Part shown: one piece after another, positions 24,135 to 34,476 of the stretch
How positions within the stretch are numbered: the first letter of the stretch is position 1
Layout: each line of letters opens with the position of its first letter
Assembly: GCA_026545765.1 (NCBI GenBank)
Contig: CM048842.1
Span: 17,820,667-17,884,666 of the forward strand
DNA from: Plantago major
Taxonomy: Eukaryota; Streptophyta; Magnoliopsida; Lamiales; Plantaginaceae
Direction of reading: 5' to 3'
Length of the DNA: 64,000 nucleotides
The notes under the pieces: generated by a model
Database searches by the model: none
Told to the model about the DNA's origin: nothing
Seen by the model: only the letters and a program-made list of their open reading frames with translations
Translations under genes and position numbers: made by a program

Positions 24135-24214
24135 GTAGTAAAGTTATCTCTGAACAAGAAATAACTAAAAATGCTCTTATCTTATGTTCTAATATTCTTA
24201 ATGTCTCTTCTTAG
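24135..24214 (+). other. ORF3 intron 2, copy B
   Basis: CCACAG/GTAGTAAAG to TCTCTTCTTAG/GCT, 80 bp, phase 0. It is present in copy A and carries in-frame stops, so it cannot be coding. Confidence 0.8.
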
Positions 24215-24319
24215 GCTCCAACTGAGGAAGTAGTGGTGGTGGAACCAACACCCCAAAACCTAGAGATTCCAGAGGCTGAAAAGCTTTCTGAGAAAGTATT
24301 CTTGAGCCTTCACGAGAAG

Positions 24320-24393
24320 GTAAGTAATCGAATAGTCTCCTTCAAGAATGCTCGGAAAAACCACTACTAAATCTTTTATGTTTGTTCTTACAG
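24320..24393 (+). other. ORF3 intron 3, copy B
   Basis: GAGAAG/GTAAGTAATC to TTTGTTCTTACAG, 74 bp, phase 0, with CTACTAAAT as a possible branch point. It is present in copy A. Confidence 0.8.
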
Positions 24394-24537
24394 TGCTCGG
24401 AAGAACAATTGGATGGAGAATCAGTTGGGTTGTCTCCTCCAAAGGAAACTAAAGCTATCTGAACAAGCGATTCTGCGAAAAAGGTTCCAAATCCCAAGGT
24501 TTCTGAGAAAGATGCCGCTGAGCTTCCTCACTTGGAA

Positions 24538-24617
24538 GTAAGTGAAGTCTCAGAAAGCATTTTTCCACTTATCTTTTCTGTTAACAGTTTCTAAACATAT
24601 TTGATTTTAATTCTCAG
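24538..24617 (+). other. ORF3 intron 4, copy B only
   Basis: TTGGAA/GTAAGTGAAG to TTAATTCTCAG/GTT, 80 bp, phase 0. Copy A reads TTGAAA directly into GTTCAAGCAG at 11471/11472, which is an exact join of the two exons. Confidence 0.85.
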
Positions 24618-24734
24618 GTTCTAGCAGAAAGAAAGGTTGATGAGGATCAGACTTCTCCTCACAACAAGGTATCTGAGGCCTCTGTGCCCAAGCAAGCAGA
24701 AGTACAGGATAATGAGCCTAGTGTTTCCACACAG

Positions 24735-24815
24735 GTATGCTCAGAAAGCCTATTTTCGCTTACAGATACTAACTCAAGTAGTTTGAGCAAAACTAACTTG
24801 AACACTTTCTTTCAG
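24735..24815 (+). other. ORF3 intron 5, copy B only
   Basis: CCACACAG/GTATGCTCAG to CACTTTCTTTCAG/GCTC, 81 bp, with AACTAAC-type branch-point candidates. It has no in-frame stop and so reads through as coding. Copy A reads CCACACAG directly into GCTCAAAGTC at 11588/11589, an exact join, which shows that it is an intron. Confidence 0.87.
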
Positions 24816-27512
24816 GCTCAAAGTCTAGTGCCAGTTGATTTACTCAAGGCCTTCCAGAAGCACACCTTAAAGAAACATCTCAAGTGCTTCAGACAATGGC
24901 AGAAACTCAGAAAGGCTGACCTTTCTGAATTAGACAGAGTAATAGACGTCCCAGAGAAGAGAGCAATCGCCTTCAATCTGGAAGATTATATCCATGCATT
25001 GTTCCCAACAGAGTCCTACTCATTTGCCACTCTGATGCATGAAGACTTCATTCATGAAGTAGCACAAAGACATATAGCAGATTTCAAGTCTGCGGATGCT
25101 CAAACCCAAGAGCAGATGGTTACCCATCCTGCCTTGCCCATCAAGCTAACAACCTACCCAACTGAACAAGAAGAAGTTAATGGGAGGATGATTACATTCC
25201 CAAATGTGATCAACCTGGTTTCAGAAGATGACAAGGAGATGGACGAAAATGATTATCAAGAACCTCCTTCTGAGCATCCAAACCAAGAAGCAAAGAAAAA
25301 GGATGATGATGATGATGATCAAAATGATGATCCCCAACCTGGACAAGGCGGGATTCAGAAAGCTAGCAAAGGAAGTGGAGAAAAGGCTACTCCCTCAAAT
25401 GCTCAGAAAGCTCCATCATCATCACCTCCCAAGTCTCATCAAGATACCCAACAGGCTGAACATAATGATGCCTTAGAAGAAATTTCAGCCGTTGAGTTTA
25501 GAATTGAACAACTCAGAAAGGTATTGGACGAAGAGAAAAGAATCAACATTGAGACTCAAGCTCTTGTTGATGAATAGGAAGCCAAAATCAAGAAGCTCGA
25601 AGAAGCTAATGCCAAGGAATTGGCACTCCTAGATGAGCAAAGAAATTTGAAAAATGCCATTGTTGTCACAGCTGCTGAGATAGATGCCATGGATGACAAT
25701 GATGATTAAGCGCATGATGCTGAGACTGCATCAGAAAGACCTTCTACATCTTCTTAGATGGCCAGCACACTTGATGGAAAGCAGAAGAAGATTGTCAATC
25801 TGCAAACAATCCAAGAAAAGGATTACGATAGTGATGATGAAACCCACAACTTGATTACTGAAGCAGAAGATGAGAGACTTGTCACTCAGCACAAAAGAGC
25901 CCTACTTGCTCCTCATATATTCTCTGCACCAAGTAGTTCAAGAAGTGAAGAGCACCGTGCAAGGAACAGTGTCTTTTAGAACTCGTAAAGACACTAGTTG
26001 CCCAAGACACGTATGCTAAAATCCGTCCCGGTAAGAGATGAAGCCTGGTCGCCGCTTTACTCAACAGAGCAACCAAAGATAGCTCTCTCTCAGAAAGACC
26101 TAGGGTTGGTCAGGGATGAGGATTGTAACAATGCTAATGCAGCATTGAATGAAGCCAGCCATGCTGTCCTGCAAGCCAACGCCATCCTAAGGCCGCTTGA
26201 AGAGCTCAACAAAAAGGAGCAGGAACTGGTTAGACAGAACACCGAGCTGAAGAAGGAACTTCAAGAATTGGTCAGGGTGCACAACAATCTCCAGAAAAAC
26301 TTTGAAACTCTCTCTGAAGCTTATGCTATCATGAGTCAGTCATTCATGACTAAAGGGGAAAAAGAGATGCCTCAGAAAGGCAGAGGAAGAAAAAGAAAAC
26401 AATCAAATCCTCCCTCCTCAAGTCAACTTGTCATTAAGGACACCACTGGAGACACCCTTGCTGAAGAAGTTGTTCCAGATCAACCAGCCAGAAGGCTTAG
26501 AAGTATGGTCACTAGGGGAACCAAGTCCCTTAGAATCTCAGAAGAGAAGAAGACTTCTGAAGAAGATGAAAAGGAAGAAGGAGAAGTGAGAGGCCAAGAA
26601 AGCCGCAAGTCTCCAATTTTGGACTTCAATGATGATGAGGATGATTCTGATGAACATCCACTTCACAAGAAAAGGAAACAATCAACTACTTCACAACCTC
26701 CTCTGGCAGCAAAGCCATTAGCAGCTAGAACTCCTTCTGGCAATACCAAGTCTATACAAGGAACATCCACTAGCACAGCCCCAAGGCAGGAAGAAAGGAT
26801 TAGAGGATCTCCTGACAGAAGGCCACCAAACAGAAAAGCAAGAAGGGATTTCCAGTTTGGCAGATTAAACAATGAAACACATCAAGAAAGGCCAACTGAT
26901 GCCCACATTGAGTATATGAAGACCAGTAATGAAGAATCTTCATATAGGTGCATTCTGAACAAGAGAGGGTATTGGATTCTGGAACTACAACATCTACTTG
27001 TCAATGATAAGTTTCCAACTCCCATCCTCAACCAGATCCTGAAATGGAGAGAAGGCAAGCCAGAATTGCTAAAACCTGAGCACCTTCATGCCTGGCTAAA
27101 CTTTGAAGTAGAAAAGAGGAATGAAGCCAGAAAGATGGACCTTTCTTTTGGTCCTTACCCAAAACCTGATGATGTACACAAGGTAAGAAAACTGGATGGT
27201 AGCTACAGCAGGAAGAACAAACTATGTGTTTCAACCTATGAGTCATTCTATATGACATTGGATGAATACCTAGATGATATACATTATCTGGAAGAAATAT
27301 ACAAGTATTTCAACTTGTCTCAGCTGCAAGTGGACCATGCCTGGGTCTGGGGAAAGTACTTCAGGGTTAAACATTTTCTGCGGAAGAATCACAAGCTTGG
27401 CAAGAGTTACCATGAAATATGTGACTTATCTAGAAAGACAGAGCTCTCTGTCAGAAGGATTCTTTATGACTATGTCCATGAATGCAGAAAAGTGGATGAT
27501 CATGTCAACTGA

Positions 27513-27929
27513 TACAGAAAGGGTGCTGAAGAACTTGAGGTATTTGAACCAAAGTTGCATTTCTGAAGACTTGAAGACTAGTAACATTAGAATACTCTAT
27601 TGGAGCTTGGACTCTCCTTTGTTCTAATTTACTTAGTATGTTTTGTTACTTTTTGTAATCTTGCTGATTGTTTCTAAAATTCTCTATATGTAAAAGTTGC
27701 ATCTCTTTCTGTAAACTGTACCTATCTGAAGATCATACTCTCAGATACTTTTTAATAGATGACAACTTATCATCAAAGATCACTTCTTGTGATTTGGTTG
27801 ATGTTTACTTTCTGCACTTAATTCAACTCAAATTGAATATCATTTAAAATGATTAAGTGGTGGATTGTTTTCTCTTCCAGGATTACAATTTTGTAATAGG
27901 ACTTAAAAGATAGTCATGGATGACTGATC
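27513..27929 (+). other. 3' non-coding region of copy B before the polypurine tract
   Basis: A T-rich sequence without an open frame between the end of ORF3 and the polypurine tract. The matching region is deleted from copy A. Confidence 0.6.
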
Positions 27930-27943
27930 AAAAAGGGGGAAAT
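27930..27943 (+). other. Polypurine tract of copy B
   Basis: AAAAAGGGGGAAAT sits immediately before LTR3. A-rich then G-rich tracts of this kind prime plus-strand DNA synthesis and are typical of Sireviruses. No counterpart remains before LTR2. Confidence 0.85.
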
Positions 27944-27944
27944 T

Positions 27945-29378
27945 TCTTAGGATTATCTGTTAGTATTTTGATCACTCATCACATGTTCTTATCTTAGCCA
28001 GAAAGGTGATTAAGTACTCTTGGTTCACTTGAACATTGTAAAAGAGGAAATCACTGAGTATGATTAGTCTAGTAAATCTTGTAATAGGATTATAGGTCTC
28101 TGAGTGTAATTTTTATTTCAAGAAGACCATGAAGATCAATCCTAGAAATTGAGCTTTTCTGAAGAATAGAAGACTGAAGATTGCACAAGGTTTATGAAGA
28201 CACAAACGTTTAGTCTAACTCAGAAAGACTATGTCCTTAATCCTTTCTTAAGTATATTAAGTTACTTTTGAAATATGATTCTGGACATATGACATCATGA
28301 GTATGGAGCATGCAAGCCATCAGAAAGGCTCATGTATCCGTTGAGACTAAAGGACAATGAACAGTACTATGCATTAAATGCATCGCGTAAATCTTTGCAA
28401 AAGCAAGTCCTCTCTGAAACAAGAGATAGTGACTTCTGAGTACATAGTTCAAGATATAAACGGATATAATTTGATAGAGAGCACAACGGATACAATTCAA
28501 ACGCCTCTCAAATTTATCTATATATATCACACACTTAGATGCTTGAAGAACATACCTTAGAACGCTCTATCTTGCAAACTTACCATCAAGCAAAGTATTC
28601 TCTCAAGCACTCTACTATCCTTTCTGAAAGCCTTCAGTTGCTTGAAGAATCACTAGTAGTTTTAAGTTGTCCTGAACCTTAACAAGAGATTGTTATTCGT
28701 GAAAGGGTTGAACTATCAGATACCCTTTCTGGAGCTCATTCTCCAGAACGGACACCAATTACTTGGGTCAGTAAAGAGTAGACTGCCATCCACTGAACAA
28801 GTGTATTAAGTAGTCTCGTTCTGTTTGGCTCTCTGTAAACATAACTGAAAAGTTATACGAGAAGCCTTTCTGACAAAACCTTATAACCAACACCATCAAG
28901 GCGTGGAGTAGAGGAAGTACTTGATTTGGGAAATCAGGGAACAACTCTAAGGTTATCTGAGTAGAGGAAGTACTTAGCTCTAGGAGCTGGGGAATAACTC
29001 AGGGGGAACATTTGGTTGGGAACCATTTGTTTAGGAATCTTAGAATAGGATTATTGTAAGGTGAACTCAATTATCTGTTCTAGTGAATTCTAGGTCTCAG
29101 AAAGACCGAAGTGGATTAGTTGGAGGATTACGCCACCTCCAGATACCACTATACTTGTTGTGTCATTTACCTTTCTGTATTTACATTTCAGCAAAGCACA
29201 CACACACATACTTATTGTTTCTGCACTTACCTATCTTAAAGTCTTCCGCGCTCTGAATTTAAGTATCAGAAACCCCCAGGTTTCTGAGAAACTGTGTTTA
29301 TCGACAAAAGTTTTAAAAGACTATTCCCCCCCCCCCCCCCCACCCTAGTCTTTTACTTTGCCGTTATCTGGACCAACA
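27945..29378 (+). repeat. LTR3, 3' LTR of copy B
   Basis: It begins TCTTAGGATTATCTGTTAG (first bases TC, where LTR1 and LTR2 have TG) and ends GACCAACA, 1434 bp. It aligns over its whole length with LTR2. A TATA-like run lies near 28516, and 16 consecutive C residues lie at 29326-29341. Confidence 0.88.
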
Positions 29379-30300
29379 ATTTCCAAGAAATTGCAGTACC
29401 AAAGAGAGTGAAAACAAAACCTGTGACTAACTTCATATTATCAACATTTGATGCAAAATCAGCATCCACAAATCCCTGTAGAGGAAAGTCATTTTGCTGA
29501 GTTGTTTGAAACTTCAAACCATGATCCAGTGTCCCCTTTATGTATCTGAATACACCTTTCACCACATTCCAATGTTCCTGGCCAGGATTACTCATATACC
29601 TACTAATCATACTCATAGCAAATGCCAGATCTGGCCTACAACAAATCATTGCATACATAATACTCCCTACAGCACTTGCATAGGGAATGTTACTCATTTT
29701 CATCATATCAGACTGATTAGTAGGACATTGGCTCATAGATAACTTCACTCCTGGATTTATAGGCACATTTGCAGGCTTAGAGAGAGATTCATATTGAATC
29801 TTGCAAGTACCTTAGTAAGATAACTTGCCTGTGATAGTGATAAGCTCACATCTACATCATATCTTACTATATTCATGCCTAAAATTCTTTTAGCACACCC
29901 CAAATCTTTCATTTCAAATTCAGAACTGAGTTTTAGCTTCAAATCACAAATATCTTTCATAGAATTCCCAACAATAAGAATGTCATCAACATACAGTAGA
30001 AGATATATGCAGTTTTCCTGTGAAACATCTGATAAGTAAATGCAACTATCATACCTGCTCCTCTGAAAATGTATTAGAACTCATGAAATCATCAAACCTC
30101 CTATACCATTGGCGTGGACTTTGTTTAAGACCATACAATGATCTCCTGAGAATGCAAGCTTGATTCTCTTTATCATCCACATGCACACAATCTGGTATTC
30201 TCATATATATAATTTCATCAAGCTTCCCATGTAAGAATGCAGTCTTCACATCCATTTGTTGAAGATGTAGCTTCCACTGAGTAACCAAAGCAAGTAGAAC
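29379..30300 (-). pseudogene. RT end and RNase H start of minus-strand Copia element
   Basis: The RT part shows QQMDVKTAFLHGKLDE near 30265 and SLYGLKQSPRQWYRRF, followed by a frameshift. Then comes the catalytic YVDD region near 29985 (present on the minus strand as YVDDILIVGNS). The RNase H part includes MPINPGVKLS, RPDLAFAMSMISRYMSNPG and FVDADFASN. The frame is broken at about 29757-29800 and 30049. The protein ends artificially where it runs into LTR3. Confidence 0.8.
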
Positions 30301-30380
30301 TCTTATTGAAACATGCTTGACAACTGGTGAGAAGATTTTTGTATAATCAATGCCCTCCTTTTGAGTAAAACCTCTGGCAA

Positions 30381-33063
30381 CTAATCTTGCCTTGTATCTG
30401 ATAGATTCCTGTGCACCAGTCTCATGTTTCTTCTTAAAAATCCATTTACAACCAACTTCTGCTTCTTAGGTATCTCAACAACATCCCAGGTGTGATTCTT
30501 TTCTAGAGACAACAATTCCTCCTGAATTACAGTAATCCACTTCTCACTTACAGGACAACTTACAGCTTCATGATATGTTGCAGGTTCTGAGTAATTAATC
30601 TCCTCAGCTACAGATAGAGCATAAGATATATTATAGGATTTACCTATTCTTCCATATCCAAGCATGTCAGGAGTAATTTTATTCACTCTTTTAGCTCTAT
30701 CTTTAGCCAATTGGTATGATGACAGATTTTCAGCTGCATCTGTCATCTCATCTGTGATGTGATCAGTTGCATTTATCTCTTCTGATGAAAAATGTTGTTT
30801 TCCATTTCCTGTATTAGTTGAAAGCTCTTCTCTGTGATCATGATTGATAGGAGTAACATGATTATTGCTTGAAGACTCCACCTCAAGCTCTGTACCATGC
30901 TGAGGTTTCTTAAATGGCATAATATGCTCATTAAATATTACATCCCTGCTAGTGATGCATTTCTTCTGTGTGATACTCCATAATTTGTACCCCTTCACTC
31001 CAGGCGGATAACCAAGGAATACACACTTAATTGCTCTAGGATCCAGCTTGTCATGTTTGTTGAAGCAACCAAACACCCTAATGTGAGCATATGGAGGTGG
31101 TTTTCCTGACCACACTTCCTCAGGAGTTTTGTTATTTAGAGGTGATGATGGACTCCTGTTGATTAAATAGCAAGCAGTAGTAGCTGCTTCTCCCCAGAAT
31201 GTTTTGCTCAAACCTGAGCTAATCAGCATGCATCTTACTCTCTCTAACACAGTTCTATTGAACCTTTCAGCAACTCCATTTTGTTGTGGAGTTCCAGGAA
31301 TTGTTCTGTGTCTAACAATCCCCTTCTCTTTACAAAACTCATTGAATTCTCCTGATAAGAACTCTAAACCATTATCAGTCCTCAGATGTTTGATCTTCCT
31401 TCCAACCTGGTTTTCAACCTCAATAGACCATTCCCTGAATTTCATGAACGTTTCATCCTTAGATCTCAAAATAATGAGCCACACTTTCCTGGAAAAATCA
31501 TCTATAATAGATAGGAAGTATTTTCCACCATTCAGTGTTTGTGTGTTGGTTGGACCCCATAGATCTGAGTGTAGATAATCCATGGAGCTTTAGTGACATG
31601 TTTAGCTGCATCAAATCCAGTTTTATGAGACTTTCGCATGATGCAATTCTCAGTAATCGTAGTGTAGTAATCTTATCTCCACACAGCAAATCTTGTTTTG
31701 CTAATTCCTTCAGACCTTTTTCACTTAGGTGACCCATCCTAGCATGCCATAGTTGAGAATTATCCATAGTAGCAGCATTTGCAGACATCTGAGTAGCTGT
31801 ATCACCATTGAGATAGTACAACCCATTCCTTTTAGTTCCTGTCATTACAGCTTTTCCTGATTTTTCAACTGTGAGCACACCATTCTCTGAATGATACTTA
31901 TAGCCATTCTCATCTAGCATGCCTAGAGAAATCAGATTCCTCTTCAACTTAGGAATGTATTTGACATTAGACAAGATCCTCACAACATCATCATGCATTC
32001 TCAGCTTAATATCACCATACCCCTCAATCCTACATGGATAGTCATTCCCCAGTAGCACAAAACCACCTTTCTTAGCTTTAAAATTCACAAACCAGTCTAA
32101 GTTTTGACTCATGTGGAAAGAACAACCAGAATCAAGCACCCAACATTGGTTTGAACTAGTATTAGTGACTGAACAAAGCTCAGAAGCAATTAATACCTCT
32201 ACATCCCCATATGACTGAGCATCTTCTACAATGTCTGCACTGTGTGGTGTTGTCTTTGTTTGAATTTTGCCAGCTTTCTTATCTTTCTTGAATTTGAAGC
32301 ATTGTTTCTTCAGGTGTCCAGGTCTTTTGCAATATAAACATTTCCTCTTCTCAGCATCATAGCCATCTGATTGATTCTCTTTATCAAGCTTCCTTATATA
32401 TGTGTGATTTACTGGCTTATTCATGATCTGCAACTTATTGCTCCACCTTGATCTGATGTTTAGACTTTCAACATTGATGTCATGACCAGTAGTAGGTCTC
32501 TTGTGTAAATCCTTGTTCCTCAGAGCAACATCAACATCTTCATATGTGAGTTTTGAGCTTTTACTAATCACAAGAGCATCAATGAAATGCTCATATGACT
32601 TAGGCAATGCTCCCAGAACCACTAGTGCTTTATCTTCATATGTAACGGTTATAGAAACACTCTCAAGATCTTGACACATCTTTTGAATTCATCCAGTTGC
32701 TCTGATAGAGATCTATCAGTTATGACTTGAAGTTAAACAGTTTTTTCCTCAAATGAAGCTTGTTTGCAGAAGTTTTGGAATTGAACATCTCTTCCAGCTT
32801 CTCCCATATCTCCTTTGCAGTCTTGATCTTGATCACTTCTCTCAAGATTTTATCTCCCAGGGACAATATGATTGTGCTGCGAGCTCTTCCCATGATCAAT
32901 GCCTTTTCCTTCGCATCAACATCATCAGAGAATCCTTTCTCTCCAAGCAAAGCAAAGATCCAATCCTCGATGAACAAGCAAAGGCTTCCATTTTTGCTTT
33001 CCACAAACCGAAATCGGTTTTCTCCGTAAACTTCTCTACATCAAACTTTGTAGAAGACACCAT
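30381..33063 (-). pseudogene. gag-protease-integrase of minus-strand Copia element
   Basis: Gag starts at ATG 33063 (MVSSTKFDVEKFTEKTDFGL) and is shifted near 32960. It continues with UBN2-type sequence (KTAKEIWEKLEEMFNSKTSA), is shifted again near 32700, and then reaches a zinc knuckle CLYCKRPGHLKKQC near 32340. Protease: WVLDSGCSFHMS near 32130. GAG-pre-integrase: LWHARMGHLSEKG near 31745. Integrase: MDYLHSDLWG (near 31580), RTDNGLEF (near 31380) and PQQNGVAERFNRT (near 31280) supply the D, D and E. The frame then runs open to 30381 through the integrase C-terminus and into the first RT block. A shift near 31580 splits gag-protease from integrase. Confidence 0.85.
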
Positions 33064-33093
33064 TGATGATCGAACACAAGAAGAGATCAGAAT

Positions 33094-33113
33094 TTTCCCA
33101 CAGACGGCGCCAC
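33094..33113 (-). other. Primer-binding site of minus-strand Copia element
   Basis: On the minus strand the sequence after the LTR end is TGGCGCCGTCTGTGGG. It begins with the TGGCGCC start seen in plant retroelement binding sites that are not of the initiator-Met type. Confidence 0.6.
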
Positions 33114-33114
33114 T

Positions 33115-33632
33115 TGTTAAGTATAACAAGAACAATCGCCTTCTTCGTTCACACCAACAAACACAACGAACAAATCAATCGAACAACAAAGAAATCAACG
33201 CGAGAATTTACATGGTTTGGCTCAACAACAAGCCTACATCCACGCAAAAAACGATCACAAATCTTTATTGCTTTCAATCGTACACAATACAAGCTTGAAT
33301 CAATCGAATTTGATCAAGAACAAGCTAAAATCGATAACTGCAACCTATCAACTATCACAATCGAATTGGATATAGAAACGGTTACAAAGATTGAAATTGA
33401 TGATGAAATTATGTTGTGCTAGCTCTGCAAATCAACTGGTGATGATCAATTTATAGTAGAAGAAGAAACCGCCTTGCAATTTGATCAGATTTCCTTCCGT
33501 ATTCTGCATTGCTCTGTTTTCTTCACTTCTGTTATAAACTAATGGTTTTCAACTGCCAGAAATCATCTCCACCGTTGAAGTTCCCAGATTTGATCTCATC
33601 CGTCCAAACCTATTTGAGCTACAAAACCAACA
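33115..33632 (-). repeat. 5' LTR of minus-strand Copia element
   Basis: In plus orientation it runs from TGTTAAG at 33115 to CCAACA at 33632, 518 bp, with TGTT...AACA ends. The inner boundary is two bases from the primer-binding site. The outer boundary is inferred from the inverted ends only. Confidence 0.65.
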
Positions 33633-33759
33633 ATTATATAACATTTTCATTTCATCTTCTTCTCCAACCCATATTTTGTTAAGTATATTTCATTTTCTTC
33701 TTCATCGATCATATTTCATCTACTTCAACAAACACTTTTTTCCCCTTATTTTTATAAGG

Positions 33760-33985
33760 AGTCGGATTGGACTCCATTAGAGAGTCGAATTTGAGCTCCG
33801 ATGCTCCATTAATGGAGCTGTTAAGCTCCATTAACGGAGCTCTGCTGTGAGCTCCTAATAGCGCTCTTAGCTCCAATTAATTGGAGCTTAAAGCAGATGC
33901 TGTTAGATTAATTGGAGCTTAATTGGAGCTGCAGCTCCAAAAGCTCAATTGATTGAGCTAATTTGATTAACGGAGCTTTACTACA
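33760..33985. repeat. Cluster of TTAATGGAGCT-type palindromes
   Basis: About 225 bp in which GGAGCT or AGCTCC recurs more than a dozen times, often as palindromes such as AGCTCCAATTAATTGGAGCT and CTCCATTAATGGAG. No coding frame. It is a simple-repeat-like block able to form many small hairpins. Confidence 0.75.
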
Positions 33986-34470
33986 TTAATCAAAGGTTCA
34001 TGTTGATGATGATGAAGAAGAAGTTTAATTATTACCTATGGTTTAGTGAAGAAGAAGATGGAATGAAAGAACATATAATTTTTGGGTATTACTGAAATTT
34101 TTATAGACTTAAAAATGTATTGATTTGAAGTTATAATAAATAAATGGGTTATTTACAATTTACTTTTGTAAAATCAGATTATCAAAATAAGGGAAAAAAT
34201 TAATTACTTTCCATGTCATTATTAGCATGCCACGTAGGATATTTAAGTTGATTTTTGGACTATCGTGTAATTAATTAATTTACATCTGGTCTGATGTGCT
34301 ATTGTTGAAATGCCAGGGCCCCCGATGTTATTAGGGTGTTTATCAGGGGAGCAGGTATAATTTTCCCCGGAAACTAATTGAACTCTATAAAAACATATTA
34401 GAGCATAAAAAATATTAAATAATAATTTAGTAGGAAAACAATATTAAGAAGTTTAAACAAAACCTACAAG
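33986..34470. other. Non-coding interval
   Basis: AT-rich sequence between the GGAGCT cluster and a MITE. I see no gene or structured repeat. Confidence 0.45.
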
Positions 34471-34476
34471 TATCCT

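Larger units (their letters stand above)
22363..27512 (+). pseudogene. ORF3 accessory gene of Sirevirus copy B, six exons
   Basis: Exons are 22363-23951, 24030-24134, 24215-24319, 24394-24537, 24618-24734 and 24816-27512; all five introns are phase 0. The ATG sits in AGAGATGGC. Exon 1 encodes a basic start (MAPKKMTTKNPK) and a block with EFYNNSKIF and VQGQEIVLDCKTFYKIFRL. That block is loosely like the plant-transposon-protein domain found in Sirevirus extra genes. Exons 2-5 are short, Glu/Pro/Val-rich, and mostly begin with Ala. Exon 6 carries an acidic run, coiled coils (EFRIEQLRKVLDEEKRI; LEELNKKEQELVRQNTELKK), basic patches (KGRGRKRKQ; HPLHKKRKQ) and a conserved C-terminal block of about 200 residues I do not recognise. 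No signal peptide or membrane segment is visible. Stops: a TGA near 22954 (TTA in copy A), a TAG at 23871, and three in 25575-25757. Frames also break near 23340-23508 and 25980. Confidence 0.75.
14169..29378 (+). mobile_element. Sirevirus-like Copia retrotransposon, copy B
   Basis: The element runs LTR2, primer-binding site, gag, pol, spacer, ORF3, polypurine tract, LTR3. It keeps both replication signals (binding site at 15590-15601, polypurine tract at 27930-27943). The polypurine tract and the initiator-Met-type binding site followed by gag suit a Sirevirus. The RT to RNase H part of pol is intact, and ORF3 keeps five introns. The integrase has a deletion of about 51 bp relative to copy A near 19105. 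No matching 5-bp target duplication is found at the outer ends of the array: TAATT precedes 1349 and ATTTC follows 29378. Confidence 0.9.
29379..33632 (-). mobile_element. Copia retrotransposon, minus strand, 3'-truncated
   Basis: Read on the minus strand it has a 5' LTR (33632-33115), a primer-binding site, gag with a zinc knuckle, protease, integrase, RT and the first part of RNase H. It stops at 29379, where the Sirevirus LTR3 begins, in the middle of the RNase H motif ISWK. The missing RNase H end and 3' LTR are not found on the other side of the array (left of 1349). The frames have only a few lesions, far fewer than in the Sirevirus copies. Motifs suggest a Tork-type Copia, but the lineage is not certain. 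Confidence 0.85.

Noticed and set aside
33760..33985. CRISPR-like or tandem array interpretation of the GGAGCT cluster
   Set aside because: Units are irregular in length and spacing, there are no unique spacers, and the sequence is from a plant nucleus.
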